A DNA stretch of 64,000 bases from an uncultured Eubacterium sp. (lineage in GTDB: Bacteria; Bacillota; Clostridia; Lachnospirales; Lachnospiraceae). The notes beneath the pieces are model-generated. The model was given only the letters and a program-made list of their open reading frames with translations, had not been told where the DNA came from and did no database searches. This document shows, piece by piece, positions 8,484 to 17,655 of this stretch (position 1 is its first letter; the number at the start of each line of letters is the position of its first letter). The DNA is taken from contig NZ_CAKRAS010000006.1 of NCBI RefSeq assembly GCF_934295145.1, forward strand, positions 1-64,000, written 5' to 3'. The position numbers and the translations under genes are program-made.

Positions 8484-8526
8484 TGAATTTGTGAAGCGGC
8501 AACAATTTACTTTACATAGTGAATCA

Positions 8527-8589
8527 AAAAACCACTTTTAGACATCACGTAGGCTAAGACGCCTCGCTTAGATGTTAAAAGTGGTTTTT
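8527..8589. terminator. Bidirectional terminator-like hairpin after NCS2 permease
   Basis: Arms 8527-8546 and 8571-8589 (AAAAACCACTTTTA and its complement) pair with a single bulge, and T-runs lie on both sides. The interior, 8547-8570, includes GCTAAGACGCC, related to the interior of the hairpin at 43482-43548. Confidence 0.75.
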
Positions 8590-8732
8590 CTCTTTTTGAC
8601 TTTATTGAGTTGCCGCAGATACATTATCTGTTGTTAATACAAAATACAAATCTTTATTTCTACTTTTTCCTTAAGCTTTCCATTCTGCCAAATTGCACAT
8701 TTTTTAACGTTTCGTTTTATTGTGCGCGAGAC

Positions 8733-8888
8733 GGCGCTATTGGTCTGGGAGACCAATGGTTAGCGCCGACCGAAGAGGACTTTAGGTCCTCTGAGACCTC
8801 GAACAGGATTCTCCGAATCCTGTTTGAGCCCGTCAGGGCTCATTTCATGCAAAAAGGGATATCCTCTCGGATATCCCTTTGCATGAAA
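8733..8888. repeat. Array of five tandem hairpins next to tRNA-Gly
   Basis: Five separate inverted repeats follow each other with few unpaired bases: 8733-8767 (two nested stems, GGCGCTA and TTGGTCT), 8774-8792 (AGAGGAC), 8802-8824 (AACAGGATT), 8825-8842 (TGAGCCC) and 8843-8888 (about 20 bp around GGGATATCC). The last acts as tRNA terminator: on the minus strand its inner stem is followed by TTTTT. The other four are unexplained. An 11-nt copy of the tRNA 3' end, GCGCGAGACGG, lies at 8724-8734. Confidence 0.7.
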
Positions 8889-8890
8889 AA

Positions 8891-8963
8891 AGCGCGAGAC
8901 GGGACTCGAACCCGCGGCCTCGACCTTGGCAAGGTCGCGCTCCACCAACTGAGCCACTCGCGC
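8891..8963 (-). tRNA. tRNA-Gly (GCC)
   Basis: The minus strand folds as a full cloverleaf. The acceptor stem is GCGCGAG/CTCGCGC, the D arm contains GGCTCAGTTGG, the anticodon loop is TTGCCAA (anticodon GCC), and the T arm contains GGGTTCGAGTCCC. The discriminator is U and CCA is not encoded. Confidence 0.97.
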
Positions 8964-9002
8964 ATTTCTTATTTTGTTGTGCTCTTGCTGAACACAAGAC
9001 AT

Positions 9003-9031
9003 AATATACAGGATAAACTTGTTTCTGTCAA
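9003..9031 (-). promoter_or_regulatory. Promoter of tRNA-Gly
   Basis: On the minus strand TTGACA (9026-9031) and TATATT (9003-9008) are 17 nt apart, about 40 nt upstream of the tRNA. Confidence 0.75.
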
Positions 9032-9156
9032 CGCTTTTTCCACGAAAAATTAAAGTTCGAATTTATATATATTTTTCTGAAAATTCACACATTTTCAAAA
9101 CGTGCATCTCTGCTTGCATTACCGACATCCAATGCTTCCTTTCTTCGCAGACAAAA

Positions 9157-9196
9157 AGAAATCCTGAATATAGATTTCGTGCTATCCAGGATTTCT
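9157..9196 (-). terminator. Terminator of glmS
   Basis: AGAAATCCTG (9157-9166) pairs with CAGGATTTCT (9187-9196). On the minus strand the stem ends in TTTCTTTTT, just past the glmS stop. Confidence 0.7.
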
Positions 9197-9209
9197 CTAA
9201 ATATAATAT

Positions 9210-11048
9210 TTACTCTACGGTTACAGATTTTGCAAGGTTTCTCGGCTTATCTACATCCAGACCTTTTGCTACACTGACATAGTATCCCAGTAACTGTAAT
9301 GGAATGATAGCCAGACTTGTTGCAAAGTGTGGATCTGTCTTTGGCACGTAAACAGAGAAATCTGCGGTATCTTCAATACCATAATTGCCATATGTGGTCA
9401 GTCCCATCAGATATGCACCACGGCTCTTTACCTCAACCATATTGCTGATGGTTTTCTCATAAAGACCACTCTGTGTCAGCACTCCGACAACCAATGTATT
9501 ATCCTCAATCAGACTGATAGTTCCATGTTTTAACTCACCTGCGGCATAAGCCTCTGAATGAATATAACTGATTTCTTTCATTTTCAGACTGCCTTCCAGA
9601 CTAATGGCATAATCCAGACCGCGTCCAAGGAAAAACATGTCTTTTGCATTTGCATATTTGCTTGCAAACCACTGGATACGCTCTTTGTCATCCAGAATCT
9701 TCTGAATCTTAGCCGGCAGTGCATTTAATTCTGTGATCATGTCTGCACATGCTTCCTCACTGAGCAGACCTTTCACCTGTGCCAGACGCATTGCAAACAG
9801 ATACATTGCGATCAGCTGTGTGCTGTACGCTTTTGTTGTTGCCACGGAAATCTCCGGACCCGCATAAGTATATAAAGTGTAATCACTCTCACGGGCAATA
9901 CTGGAGCCTACTACGTTTACAATGCCCAGCACGGACACACCTTTTTCTTTTGCCAGACGCAGCGCTGCAAGACTGTCTGCTGTCTCTCCGGACTGGGAAA
10001 TGATCACTACCAGTGAATTTTTCATCAGGATTGGATTACGGTAACGGAACTCAGAAGCAATATCAATCTCAACCGGAACCTGAGTCATATCTTCCAGTAC
10101 ATATTTTGCAGCCATCGCCACATGATAAGCAGAACCACAACCTACGATATAAACACGCTCAATACCGGCCAAATCCTCATCTGTCAGGCCAATCTCGGAA
10201 AAATCAACGACATTGTCTTTTACATAAGCTCCAACTGTATCCTGAACAGCCTTTGGCTGCTCATGGATCTCTTTCAGCATGAAATGCTCATAGCCGCCTT
10301 TTTCTGCTGCCTCAGCATCCCATTTGATCTCAACCATTTCTTTTTCGATTTCTTCTTCATCTGTATTGTAGAAATGGATCTCATCTTTTGTCAGCTCAGC
10401 AATTTCCATATTTCCAATGTAATATACATTACGTGTCTGATCCAGGATGGCCGGTACGTCAGATGCGATCAGAGAACCTGTTTCATTTTTTCCAATGATC
10501 AGCGGGCTGTCTTTTCTTGCTGCAAAAACTTTGCCCGGGTAATCTTTAAAAAGCACTCCAAATGCATAAGAACCTCTGATGTGAAGCATTGCTGTCGCTA
10601 TTGCTGTGAGCGGAGATGCTGTCTTTTTGTAGTAATGATCAATTAATTTTACTGCTACTTCTGTATCTGTCTCAGAATAAAAAGTATAACCGCGTTTTAC
10701 TAATTTTTCTTTCAGTTCCTGGAAGTTCTCGATAATACCGTTGTGTACGAGAACGACATTTTTATCATCAGAACAATGCGGATGCGCATTGTTTTCAGAT
10801 GGCTCTCCGTGAGTAGCCCAACGGGTATGACCAATACCACAGGTTCCTTTTACGGAATGTCCCTCGTCCGTCTTCTCAATCAGGGTACGAAGACGGCCTT
10901 TCGCCTTTACGATCTCGATATTTCCAGTCTCTTCATCACGGACAGAAATACCGGCTGAATCATAGCCTCGATACTCCAGTTTTGCAAGACCTGCAAGTAA
11001 AATCGGGGCTGCCTGCTGTTCTCCAATATAGCCTACAATTCCACACAT
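9210..11048 (-). CDS. glmS: Glutamine--fructose-6-phosphate aminotransferase
   Basis: This enzyme makes glucosamine-6-phosphate from fructose-6-phosphate and glutamine, the first committed step to UDP-GlcNAc and peptidoglycan. The 612-residue protein starts MCGIVGYIG, so Cys2 is the N-terminal nucleophile of the glutaminase domain, with HTRWATHG and HNGIIEN following. Two SIS domains lie after about residue 285 (ISQSGETADSL is the sugar-phosphate loop), and the C-terminus PRNLAKSVTVE is the conserved tail. Only 64 nt separate it from ctpA upstream, too little for the glmS ribozyme common in Firmicutes, so control must differ. An AGGAG site precedes the ATG. Confidence 0.97.
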   Translation of the reverse strand: MCGIVGYIGEQQAAPILLAGLAKLEYRGYDSAGISVRDEETGNIEIVKAKGRLRTLIEKTDEGHSVKGTCGIGHTRWATHGEPSENNAHPHCSDDKNVVLVHNGIIENFQELKEKLVKRGYTFYSETDTEVAVKLIDHYYKKTASPLTAIATAMLHIRGSYAFGVLFKDYPGKVFAARKDSPLIIGKNETGSLIASDVPAILDQTRNVYYIGNMEIAELTKDEIHFYNTDEEEIEKEMVEIKWDAEAAEKGGYEHFMLKEIHEQPKAVQDTVGAYVKDNVVDFSEIGLTDEDLAGIERVYIVGCGSAYHVAMAAKYVLEDMTQVPVEIDIASEFRYRNPILMKNSLVVIISQSGETADSLAALRLAKEKGVSVLGIVNVVGSSIARESDYTLYTYAGPEISVATTKAYSTQLIAMYLFAMRLAQVKGLLSEEACADMITELNALPAKIQKILDDKERIQWFASKYANAKDMFFLGRGLDYAISLEGSLKMKEISYIHSEAYAAGELKHGTISLIEDNTLVVGVLTQSGLYEKTISNMVEVKSRGAYLMGLTTYGNYGIEDTADFSVYVPKTDPHFATSLAIIPLQLLGYYVSVAKGLDVDKPRNLAKSVTVE

Positions 11049-11112
11049 ATATTGATAATCTCCTATCTATCTTACTTTTTAGTTTCTAAACGTTACATTT
11101 CATCATATCATA

Positions 11113-12408
11113 TTACTGCTGCTGTTGCAAGATTTCCAGTGCCTTTTGAATCTGGTTGTCGTAATCCACACTGTATGTGGCATCTTCCGAACCCGTAAAT
11201 TCATAATCCAGCTCTACATCCGGCGTAATGCCAATTCCCTGTATACAGGTACCATTTGGCGTGAAATACCGACTTGTAGTCAGTTTAAAAGCACTTCCGT
11301 CTTTCAGGGACAAAATCGACTGTACCACACCTTTTCCATAAGTGGTCGTTCCTACGATCGTACCTGCTTTCCGATCCTGAATGGCTCCGGCAAAAATTTC
11401 CGATGCACTTGCACTGTATCCGTTTACCAGAACTGCCAGCGGAAGATCCAGTGATTTGTCATCCGTAGAATTATAATCCTCCCGGTTTCCACTCCGATCC
11501 TCTGTATACACCAACAGGCCTTTCGGTAAAATATCATCCAGCATATCACACACAGAAGTCAGCATACCACCCGGATTGGAACGCAGATCCACGATCAGTG
11601 ATGTCATTTCCTGATTTTGCAAGGTCTGCAGTGCTTCCTCGAACTGCTCCGTTGTATGCTCGGTAAACTCTGTCACCTGTATGTATCCGGTATTATTTTT
11701 CAGCATCTGGCTGGTAACCGTTGGAAGCACCAGATTTTTTCTCGTAATATCAAATTCCAGATTTTCAGATTCACCGGAACGTGTGATCACCAGATGTACC
11801 TTTGTATCTTCTTCTCCGCGAATATGATTGACAAATTCAGTCAGATCCATGGACGCTGCTTCATAATCATCTGCTGACACGATCACATCGCCTTCTTTCA
11901 ATCCGCCTTCCTGAGCAGGAGAACCATCGTATACATGCATGACTGTAACCGTTTTAGTCTCCGCATCCTGCTGCAGACTTGCTCCGATTCCGCAATATGT
12001 TCCAGATATATTGGATTCAAAAAGCTGTTTTGCCTCATCTGCCGTATAATACTGGGAATACACATCCAGATTATCAAATAAACCTGCATACAAGCCTTCC
12101 TGTAATGTGTCGGTATCCACATCCTCATAATAATTGGACTGAATATACTGAGCCAGAGACTGAATTTTTGTCCGCGTATTTTTATCCAGCAAATCGGAAC
12201 TTGCAGATAATCCACGCACACCGGAAGTCATCACAAATAATCCTCCGCAGATGACTGCCATCACGATAGCTCCGGCGACAAAGCCTTTTCCGAATCCACT
12301 TCGTTTTCTCTTTTTTCTATTGCCACCCTTTTCCGGTTGATTCTCTGCTTCCGTAGCAGAAGTATGCTCCATGTCTGCTGCCAAAATTTCCTGTTCCTCG
12401 TGATTCAT
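11113..12408 (-). CDS. C-terminal processing peptidase (S41 family, CtpA-like)
   Basis: This is a membrane-anchored serine protease of 431 residues. A basic N-terminus precedes one membrane segment (about 37-58), then a PDZ domain (about 125-210, with YCGIGASLQ and GGLKEGDVIVSAD). The S41 core has the Ser nucleophile in NGYSASASEIFAGA and the catalytic Lys in TTYGKGVVQS. It lies outside the membrane and cleaves tails of exported proteins. It follows the M23 hydrolase gene by 16 nt in the FtsEX block, which suggests it may process or regulate that hydrolase. The RBS is AGAAGGAG. Confidence 0.92.
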   Translation of the reverse strand: MNHEEQEILAADMEHTSATEAENQPEKGGNRKKRKRSGFGKGFVAGAIVMAVICGGLFVMTSGVRGLSASSDLLDKNTRTKIQSLAQYIQSNYYEDVDTDTLQEGLYAGLFDNLDVYSQYYTADEAKQLFESNISGTYCGIGASLQQDAETKTVTVMHVYDGSPAQEGGLKEGDVIVSADDYEAASMDLTEFVNHIRGEEDTKVHLVITRSGESENLEFDITRKNLVLPTVTSQMLKNNTGYIQVTEFTEHTTEQFEEALQTLQNQEMTSLIVDLRSNPGGMLTSVCDMLDDILPKGLLVYTEDRSGNREDYNSTDDKSLDLPLAVLVNGYSASASEIFAGAIQDRKAGTIVGTTTYGKGVVQSILSLKDGSAFKLTTSRYFTPNGTCIQGIGITPDVELDYEFTGSEDATYSVDYDNQIQKALEILQQQQ

Positions 12409-12424
12409 GTTCTAATACTCCTTC

Positions 12425-13747
12425 TTACAGATAATTACCCGGGTCTACATATTTTCCATTTAATTGTACCCCAAAATGTAAATGCGGACCGGTAGAAATG
12501 CCAGTGCTTCCTACTTTTGCAATAGTAGATCCCCGACTTACACTCTGTCCCTTCGAAACAAGAACCGAAGAACAGTGTTCATAAATCGTAAATAGTCCGC
12601 CACCATGACTCAAAATCACATAATTACCGAGTACGCTGCTGTATCCTGTGATCGTCACAATACCGTCTGCCGCTGCGACAACTGCAGCTCCTGATGAAGC
12701 TCCGATATCATAGCCCTGATGATAACTGGATGCTCCTGCTGTCGGTGAATTTCTTTTGCCAAATCCACTTGTGATCCTTGTGCTGGATGGGCATGGCCAG
12801 GTAAACACACCTCCGGTATAGGAATTATTTGTATTTACATTTGAAGAACCTGCCCCGGAATTTGAAGCAGATCCGGAACTGCTGCCAGAATTAGTACTAT
12901 TGCTGCTATTGTTTGCATCTTCCTGCTGTTTTTTCAGTTCTTCCTGACGTTTCTGTTCCTCCTGCTGCTTTCTTGCTTCTTCTGATTTTCTGGCTGCCTC
13001 TTCTGCGGCCAGCATATCTTGTATCAGCTGATTTTCTGCTGCAATTTTCTGTTCATATTCCTGTGCGCTCTCTTCTGCTTCTGAAAGTCCCTGACGGATT
13101 CCGGACAATTGCTGCTCCTTCTCCTGCATCAGCAGCTTTACTGCCTGCTGCTCTTCTTCCTGCTGAGACTGAAGTGCCTCTAGTTCTGCTTTATCCTGCT
13201 TAATTATCTCTTCTGCATTCTGAATTTCTGCTTGCAATTGCTGATATTCTGACAGTTTTTCTCTGTCATATGTCATTAAAGAGGACATATATTCTACCTT
13301 TTTCAGCAACTCTGCAAAACTTCCTGCTTCCAGAAGTGCTTCCAGATAGTTCATTCCGGAGTTTTGATACATATAACGTATGCGCCCTTTCATGCTTTCA
13401 TACTGTTCTGCCTCATTTTCCTGCGCTGTCGCAAGCTGTTCTTCCGAATCTGCTAACTCTTTATTTTTTTCTTCTGTCTGTGCTTCCAGATCATCTATCT
13501 TTTCTGAGATGGCTGACAGCTTAGCATCCAGCTCACTGATCGCTGCCTGCACATCTCCCTGCTGTCCCTGTAACTGACTGATCAGTGCCTTGACATCCTT
13601 CAGGTCATTTTCCAGCTGGCTCTTTCTCTCGCGGACATCAGAAATACTCCCGGAAGCAGCAGAAGCGCCGGCACTTCCCGCTGCTGTTGCAAGAAGTGTC
13701 GCCGCCATGATCAATCCTGTGATTTGCCTGATTCTTCTCTTCATCAT
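12425..13747 (-). CDS. Coiled-coil M23 peptidase, EnvC/PcsB-like partner of FtsEX
   Basis: This secreted murein hydrolase or hydrolase activator has a signal peptide ending in ATAAGSAGASAAS. A long coiled coil (about 35-280, rich in Q, E, K and A) follows, then a low-complexity Ser/Asn/Gly linker and a C-terminal LytM/M23 domain. The zinc-site motifs are visible: SSYHQGYDIGA and GPHLHFGV. A G-to-HxxxD order is kept, so the enzyme may be active. It sits directly downstream of ftsX, as FtsEX drives such coiled-coil hydrolases at division. The ATG at 13747 (or the next codon) follows a GGGAG site; a TTG codon before it is not needed. Confidence 0.9.
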   Translation of the reverse strand: MMKRRIRQITGLIMAATLLATAAGSAGASAASGSISDVRERKSQLENDLKDVKALISQLQGQQGDVQAAISELDAKLSAISEKIDDLEAQTEEKNKELADSEEQLATAQENEAEQYESMKGRIRYMYQNSGMNYLEALLEAGSFAELLKKVEYMSSLMTYDREKLSEYQQLQAEIQNAEEIIKQDKAELEALQSQQEEEQQAVKLLMQEKEQQLSGIRQGLSEAEESAQEYEQKIAAENQLIQDMLAAEEAARKSEEARKQQEEQKRQEELKKQQEDANNSSNSTNSGSSSGSASNSGAGSSNVNTNNSYTGGVFTWPCPSSTRITSGFGKRNSPTAGASSYHQGYDIGASSGAAVVAAADGIVTITGYSSVLGNYVILSHGGGLFTIYEHCSSVLVSKGQSVSRGSTIAKVGSTGISTGPHLHFGVQLNGKYVDPGNYL

Positions 13748-13812
13748 CAAATCTCCCTATCACTCTTTTTCTGCTGTATCTGATTACATAATTATTCTTC
13801 TGCTGTTCAACA

Positions 13813-14721
13813 TTATACGTTGATATGCTTATGAACAGTTGCACGGCTTCCTATGTATCCAATACCAATACCAAGAATCAGTCCTACCGGAATAAGAATC
13901 CGGAATACAGACTGTGCCGGAAGGAATGTCAGTAAATTATTCAGGAAGCCAAATCTGTTTGCTACATAAGCAATGATTTTTCCATACATTGCATACAAAA
14001 TGCATAACGGAATGATTGCTCCGATTGCACCAATCAGAATACCTTCGACAATAAATGGCGAACGAACAAAGAAATCCGTCGCCCCGATCATTTTCATGAT
14101 ACCGATTTCTTCTTTACGGACTGCAATACCTGTACGAACAGTATTGCTGATCAGGAATACTGCAACACAAATTAAAATAATAATAATAACTGCGGATACG
14201 ATACTTACCAGTTTATTAAAATCAGTCAATGTATTTGCAACCATCTCAGACTGACGAACCTTGCTGATATGATCCTGTCCTTCCAGATAAGATACCAGAC
14301 TGCTCTGCTGTGAAATATCTTCCATGTAAATCTCATAGTTTGCCTTGTCGGACAGCGGGTTATCGGAACCGAAACTTGCTGCTGCAGCCTCATCTCCATC
14401 AAAGTATTCCAGTTTATATTCTTCCCAGGCTTCATCCGCTGACACATAATTAAAACTTGATACTTCCGGCCGCATTGCAATCTTCTGTCCGATTTCATCA
14501 ATCTGATCCTGCGTCGTTCCCTCATCAAAAAATACCGTGATCGCTACGCTGGACTCCACGTCTTTTACCACATGCTGAAAGTTTACTACGATGGAATAAA
14601 ACATACCAAACATAAAAATACATGCTGCCATGGTTGCGATTGACGCGATTGAAAACATCTTATTGGTCCAGATATTTTTGATACCCTGCTTGATCGTATA
14701 TCCTAATGTACTAATTTTCAT
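13813..14721 (-). CDS. ftsX: Cell division protein FtsX
   Basis: This is the permease-like half of the FtsEX complex, 302 residues with four membrane segments (about 25-48, 170-195, 220-250 and 270-295). A large extracellular loop after the first segment (about 50-165) is the site that contacts the murein hydrolase. The start MKISTLGY at 14721 overlaps the ftsE stop by 11 nt, indicating translational coupling. A longer frame would begin inside ftsE without a ribosome binding site. The next gene is the coiled-coil M23 hydrolase it is expected to control. Confidence 0.95.
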   Translation of the reverse strand: MKISTLGYTIKQGIKNIWTNKMFSIASIATMAACIFMFGMFYSIVVNFQHVVKDVESSVAITVFFDEGTTQDQIDEIGQKIAMRPEVSSFNYVSADEAWEEYKLEYFDGDEAAAASFGSDNPLSDKANYEIYMEDISQQSSLVSYLEGQDHISKVRQSEMVANTLTDFNKLVSIVSAVIIIILICVAVFLISNTVRTGIAVRKEEIGIMKMIGATDFFVRSPFIVEGILIGAIGAIIPLCILYAMYGKIIAYVANRFGFLNNLLTFLPAQSVFRILIPVGLILGIGIGYIGSRATVHKHINV

Positions 14722-15397
14722 CGTCTGCACCACCCATCTGTACATCACTTACCACATGCCCCTGCTGCAGTGTGATAACACGTTTCTTCATTGCTTCTAC
14801 AATTTCCATATTATGGCTGACTACCAGAACCGTCGTGCCACGCTTGTTGATTTCATCCAGTAATTTCATAATCTCCCATGCATTATTTGCATCCAGGTTA
14901 CCGGTCGGCTCATCCGCCAGTAAAATCTTTGGCTCATTGATCAGTGCTCTTGCAATTGCCACACGCTGCTGTTCACCACCGGACAGCTGATTTGGTTTGG
15001 ATTTATATTTTGCAGCCAGCCCCACCAGAGAAAGTATCTTCGGTACTTTTTCCTTAATGGAACGGTTCGGCGCTGAAATAACTCTCTGTGCAAATGCAAC
15101 ATTTTCATATACATTTCTGTCTTTTAACAGACGGAAATCCTGGAATACACATCCGATATTTCTACGGAATTTCGGAACGTGGCGATGCGGGATCTGTGAT
15201 AAAATTTTGTCATTGATCACGATGGTTCCGGAAGTCGGCTCCAGCTCTTTCAGTAATAGTTTGATTAATGTAGATTTACCGGATCCGCTGTCTCCAACCA
15301 CAAACACAAATTCGCCTTCATCTATCTGAATATTGACATCAGCCAATGCAGGTACGCCTTCTACATAGGACTTACTTACGTCTTTTAATGTAATCAT
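14711..15397 (-). CDS. ftsE: Cell division ATP-binding protein FtsE
   Basis: This 228-residue ABC ATPase has Walker A GDSGSGKST, Q-loop CVFQDFRLL, signature LSGGEQQRVAIARAL and Walker B ILLADEPTGNLD. It powers FtsX to activate peptidoglycan hydrolysis at the septum. The start MITLKDVSKSY at 15397 follows a consensus AAAGGAGG site; an extended frame upstream would run through the preceding terminator. It is the first gene of the ftsE-ftsX-M23-ctpA-glmS series. Confidence 0.96.
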   Translation of the reverse strand: MITLKDVSKSYVEGVPALADVNIQIDEGEFVFVVGDSGSGKSTLIKLLLKELEPTSGTIVINDKILSQIPHRHVPKFRRNIGCVFQDFRLLKDRNVYENVAFAQRVISAPNRSIKEKVPKILSLVGLAAKYKSKPNQLSGGEQQRVAIARALINEPKILLADEPTGNLDANNAWEIMKLLDEINKRGTTVLVVSHNMEIVEAMKKRVITLQQGHVVSDVQMGGADDEN

Positions 15398-15436
15398 TTT
15401 ATCCTCCTTTGTCTTACTATGTTTTTTTGCATAAAA

Positions 15437-15469
15437 TGGGGGCACGAAGTCTGTTCTTTTGTGCCCCCA
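15437..15469 (-). terminator. Terminator of the PucR/CdaR-like gene
   Basis: TGGGGGCAC (15437-15445) pairs with GTGCCCCCA (15461-15469), and TTTTA follows on the minus strand. It separates the regulator gene from ftsE. Confidence 0.75.
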
Positions 15470-15481
15470 AACACTTAGCAA

Positions 15482-16564
15482 TTAATAATCTAATGTTTCC
15501 ATATATTTCATGTATTTTACAACCATCAATGCAATCTTGAATGTGATGGCATCTTCAAACACTCTCAGATCAAGACCGGTGCTCTTCTGAAGTTTATCCA
15601 GGCGGTACACCAGAGTGTTTCTGTGAATGTATAACTGACGTGATGTCTCGGATACATTCAGGCTGTTTTCAAAGAATTTATTGATGGTGGTCAGTGTCTC
15701 CTCATCAAAATCATCCGGGGATTTTCCACCGAAAATTTCTTTGATAAACATTTTGCACAGCGGTAACGGCAACTGATAAATCAGACGGCCGATGCCCAGT
15801 GCGGAGTACGCGATAATATTGCGCTCCTCAAAGAAGATTTTTCCGACATCCAGTGCCATGCGCGCTTCCTTATAAGATCTGGATACTTCTTTGATCTCAT
15901 TGACCACGGTACCATATGCGATATGTACATCCGCTTCACCCTTAAACAGACCAAGAATCACTTCCGCTGTCTTATTCAAGTCATTCGCACTGTCGGAACC
16001 TTCCACTTCTTTGACCACGATAATATTTTTCTCATCTACCGCAGTGACAAAATCTTTATTTTTTCCTTCAAAGATACTGCGTACCTTCTCCAGCTCATTT
16101 CCTTCTTTATCGCGATTGGTCTCTACTATATATACCACTCTTCGCACATCAGTTTCAATATGAAGTTTCTTGGCACGATTGTAAATATCTACCAGAAGCA
16201 GATTATCCAGCAGCAGGTTCTTGATAAAGTTGTCTTTATCGAAACGCTCTTTGTATGCTACCAGCAGATTCTGGATTTGAAAACTTGCAATCTTTCCAAT
16301 CATATACACATCATCACTGTCTCCGTTGGCCAACAGGATATATTCCAGCTGATGATCATCAAACACTTTGAAAAAATGACATCCAGATACAACCTGACTG
16401 TCTGCCGGTGAATCTACCAGTGCCATAGCTGAACTTATATATCGATCCGCATCTAAAAATGTAGTTGCAAGGATTTTTCCTTCTGTATCAATGATACACA
16501 AATCTATCCTTGTAATATTTTTTAATCCATCGATCGTATTTTGCAATATCTGATTTGAAATCAT
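15482..16564 (-). CDS. PucR/CdaR-type transcriptional regulator
   Basis: This 360-residue protein is likely cytoplasmic. The N-terminal region (about 1-130) reads like a small sensor domain (IDLCIIDTEGKILATTF). The C-terminal part carries the PucR-type helix-turn-helix: NVSETSRQLYIHRNTLVYRL then a short tail, as in sugar-diacid and purine-catabolism regulators. A GGGGGA site precedes the ATG. It is a single gene with its own terminator between ftsE and yitT, so its target is not obvious from context. Confidence 0.8.
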   Translation of the reverse strand: MISNQILQNTIDGLKNITRIDLCIIDTEGKILATTFLDADRYISSAMALVDSPADSQVVSGCHFFKVFDDHQLEYILLANGDSDDVYMIGKIASFQIQNLLVAYKERFDKDNFIKNLLLDNLLLVDIYNRAKKLHIETDVRRVVYIVETNRDKEGNELEKVRSIFEGKNKDFVTAVDEKNIIVVKEVEGSDSANDLNKTAEVILGLFKGEADVHIAYGTVVNEIKEVSRSYKEARMALDVGKIFFEERNIIAYSALGIGRLIYQLPLPLCKMFIKEIFGGKSPDDFDEETLTTINKFFENSLNVSETSRQLYIHRNTLVYRLDKLQKSTGLDLRVFEDAITFKIALMVVKYMKYMETLDY

Positions 16565-16680
16565 AATAAAAAGTCCCCCTGCATATTTTTATACAACATT
16601 CACAATAACCAATTCTCTTTTTTACATATATTTTTTATACGTATCTCTATTTTAAGACAAAAGCCCCAAAAAAGTAAAGA

Positions 16681-16708
16681 GGAAATGCAATTTTTTTTAT
16701 GCATTTCC
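16681..16708 (-). terminator. Terminator of the YitT gene
   Basis: GGAAATGCA (16681-16689) pairs with TGCATTTCC (16700-16708). A T-rich stretch follows on the minus strand. Confidence 0.6.
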
Positions 16709-16726
16709 CCAATTTTTATACTTTGT

Positions 16727-17605
16727 TCACATTTTATCCGCAAAGGACTGAAAACCTTCCCCCCATACTTCCCTGGCATCACTGATGATCAGAAATGCTT
16801 TCGGATCTATTGCCATGGCTGTTTCCTTCAGATATACCATCTGTTTCTTCGAAACAACACAAAGCAGCATGCAGCGTTCCTTATGTGTATACATACCTTT
16901 TGCATTCAGTCCTGTAACCCCCCGGTCAAGACCTGACATCAGCGCCTGCGCAATCTCATCCGATTTATCTGACATGATATATACCGCACGGGACGTATTC
17001 AGACCTTCCACCGTGATATCCGATACCTTCATCATGACAAATATTGCAAATATCGCATACAGTGCAATTTTTAATCCAAACAGATACAAACCTGCGATTA
17101 CGATCAGCGCATCGATCACCTGCATGATCTGGATAAGAGAATACTGTTTCAAACGGATATGAAGCAATGCTGCCAGCATATCTGTTCCTCCGGTAGTGCA
17201 ATGTGCCCGCAACACCAGACCGACACCGAATCCCATCAGCCCGCCGCCAAACAGACAGCCGATCAGCAGATCCTGCTGAGACAGATCCCAGGCTGGAATA
17301 ACTGCCAGCCAAAATGACAATAAAATCATTGCCACAAAGGATTTGCCTGCAAATTCCTTACCTTTTTTCACAAAAGCCCATATAAAAATCGGTACATTCA
17401 GCACAAAAGAGGTTACCCCCAGTGGGATTCCACCTTTTACCAGATGAGAGGTCATCTCTTTGATCAAAATTGCAAGACCTGAAAAACCGCCGGTTACCAT
17501 GTCCAACGGTTCAAATACGCATTTCACCGCCAACGCAATGATCACTGTTCCAACAATCATAAAAAGGATGTCTTGCAGCCATCTATTCTGTATCTTCTTT
17601 TTCAT
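16727..17605 (-). CDS. YitT family membrane protein (DUF161/DUF2179)
   Basis: This 292-residue protein has five or six N-terminal membrane segments with the paired motifs EPLDMVTGGFSGLAIL and HCTTGGTDMLAALL typical of the YitT family. A cytoplasmic C-terminal domain (about 205-290, with RGVTGLNAKGMYT and VVSKKQMVYLK) follows. The molecular function of the family is not established. The ATG follows AAAGGGGGA by a few bases. It is about 50 nt downstream of the TagA-like gene and may share its transcript. Confidence 0.88.
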   Translation of the reverse strand: MKKKIQNRWLQDILFMIVGTVIIALAVKCVFEPLDMVTGGFSGLAILIKEMTSHLVKGGIPLGVTSFVLNVPIFIWAFVKKGKEFAGKSFVAMILLSFWLAVIPAWDLSQQDLLIGCLFGGGLMGFGVGLVLRAHCTTGGTDMLAALLHIRLKQYSLIQIMQVIDALIVIAGLYLFGLKIALYAIFAIFVMMKVSDITVEGLNTSRAVYIMSDKSDEIAQALMSGLDRGVTGLNAKGMYTHKERCMLLCVVSKKQMVYLKETAMAIDPKAFLIISDAREVWGEGFQSFADKM

Positions 17606-17655
17606 AAGTCCCCCTTTATCATTGTACCCTTCTCCTTGTAAGCCAAAAACAATAT

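Noticed and set aside
8724..8890. CRISPR-like array
   Set aside because: The units are hairpins of differing sequence, not identical repeats with spacers, and no cas gene is present.
8760..9002. An 80-codon minus-strand frame covering tRNA-Gly and the hairpin array
   Set aside because: Its middle is the tRNA read as protein, and the rest is the palindromic stems. It has no ribosome site and no family.
11049..11112. glmS ribozyme
   Set aside because: The gap is 64 nt and shows no matching core, too short for the ribozyme.
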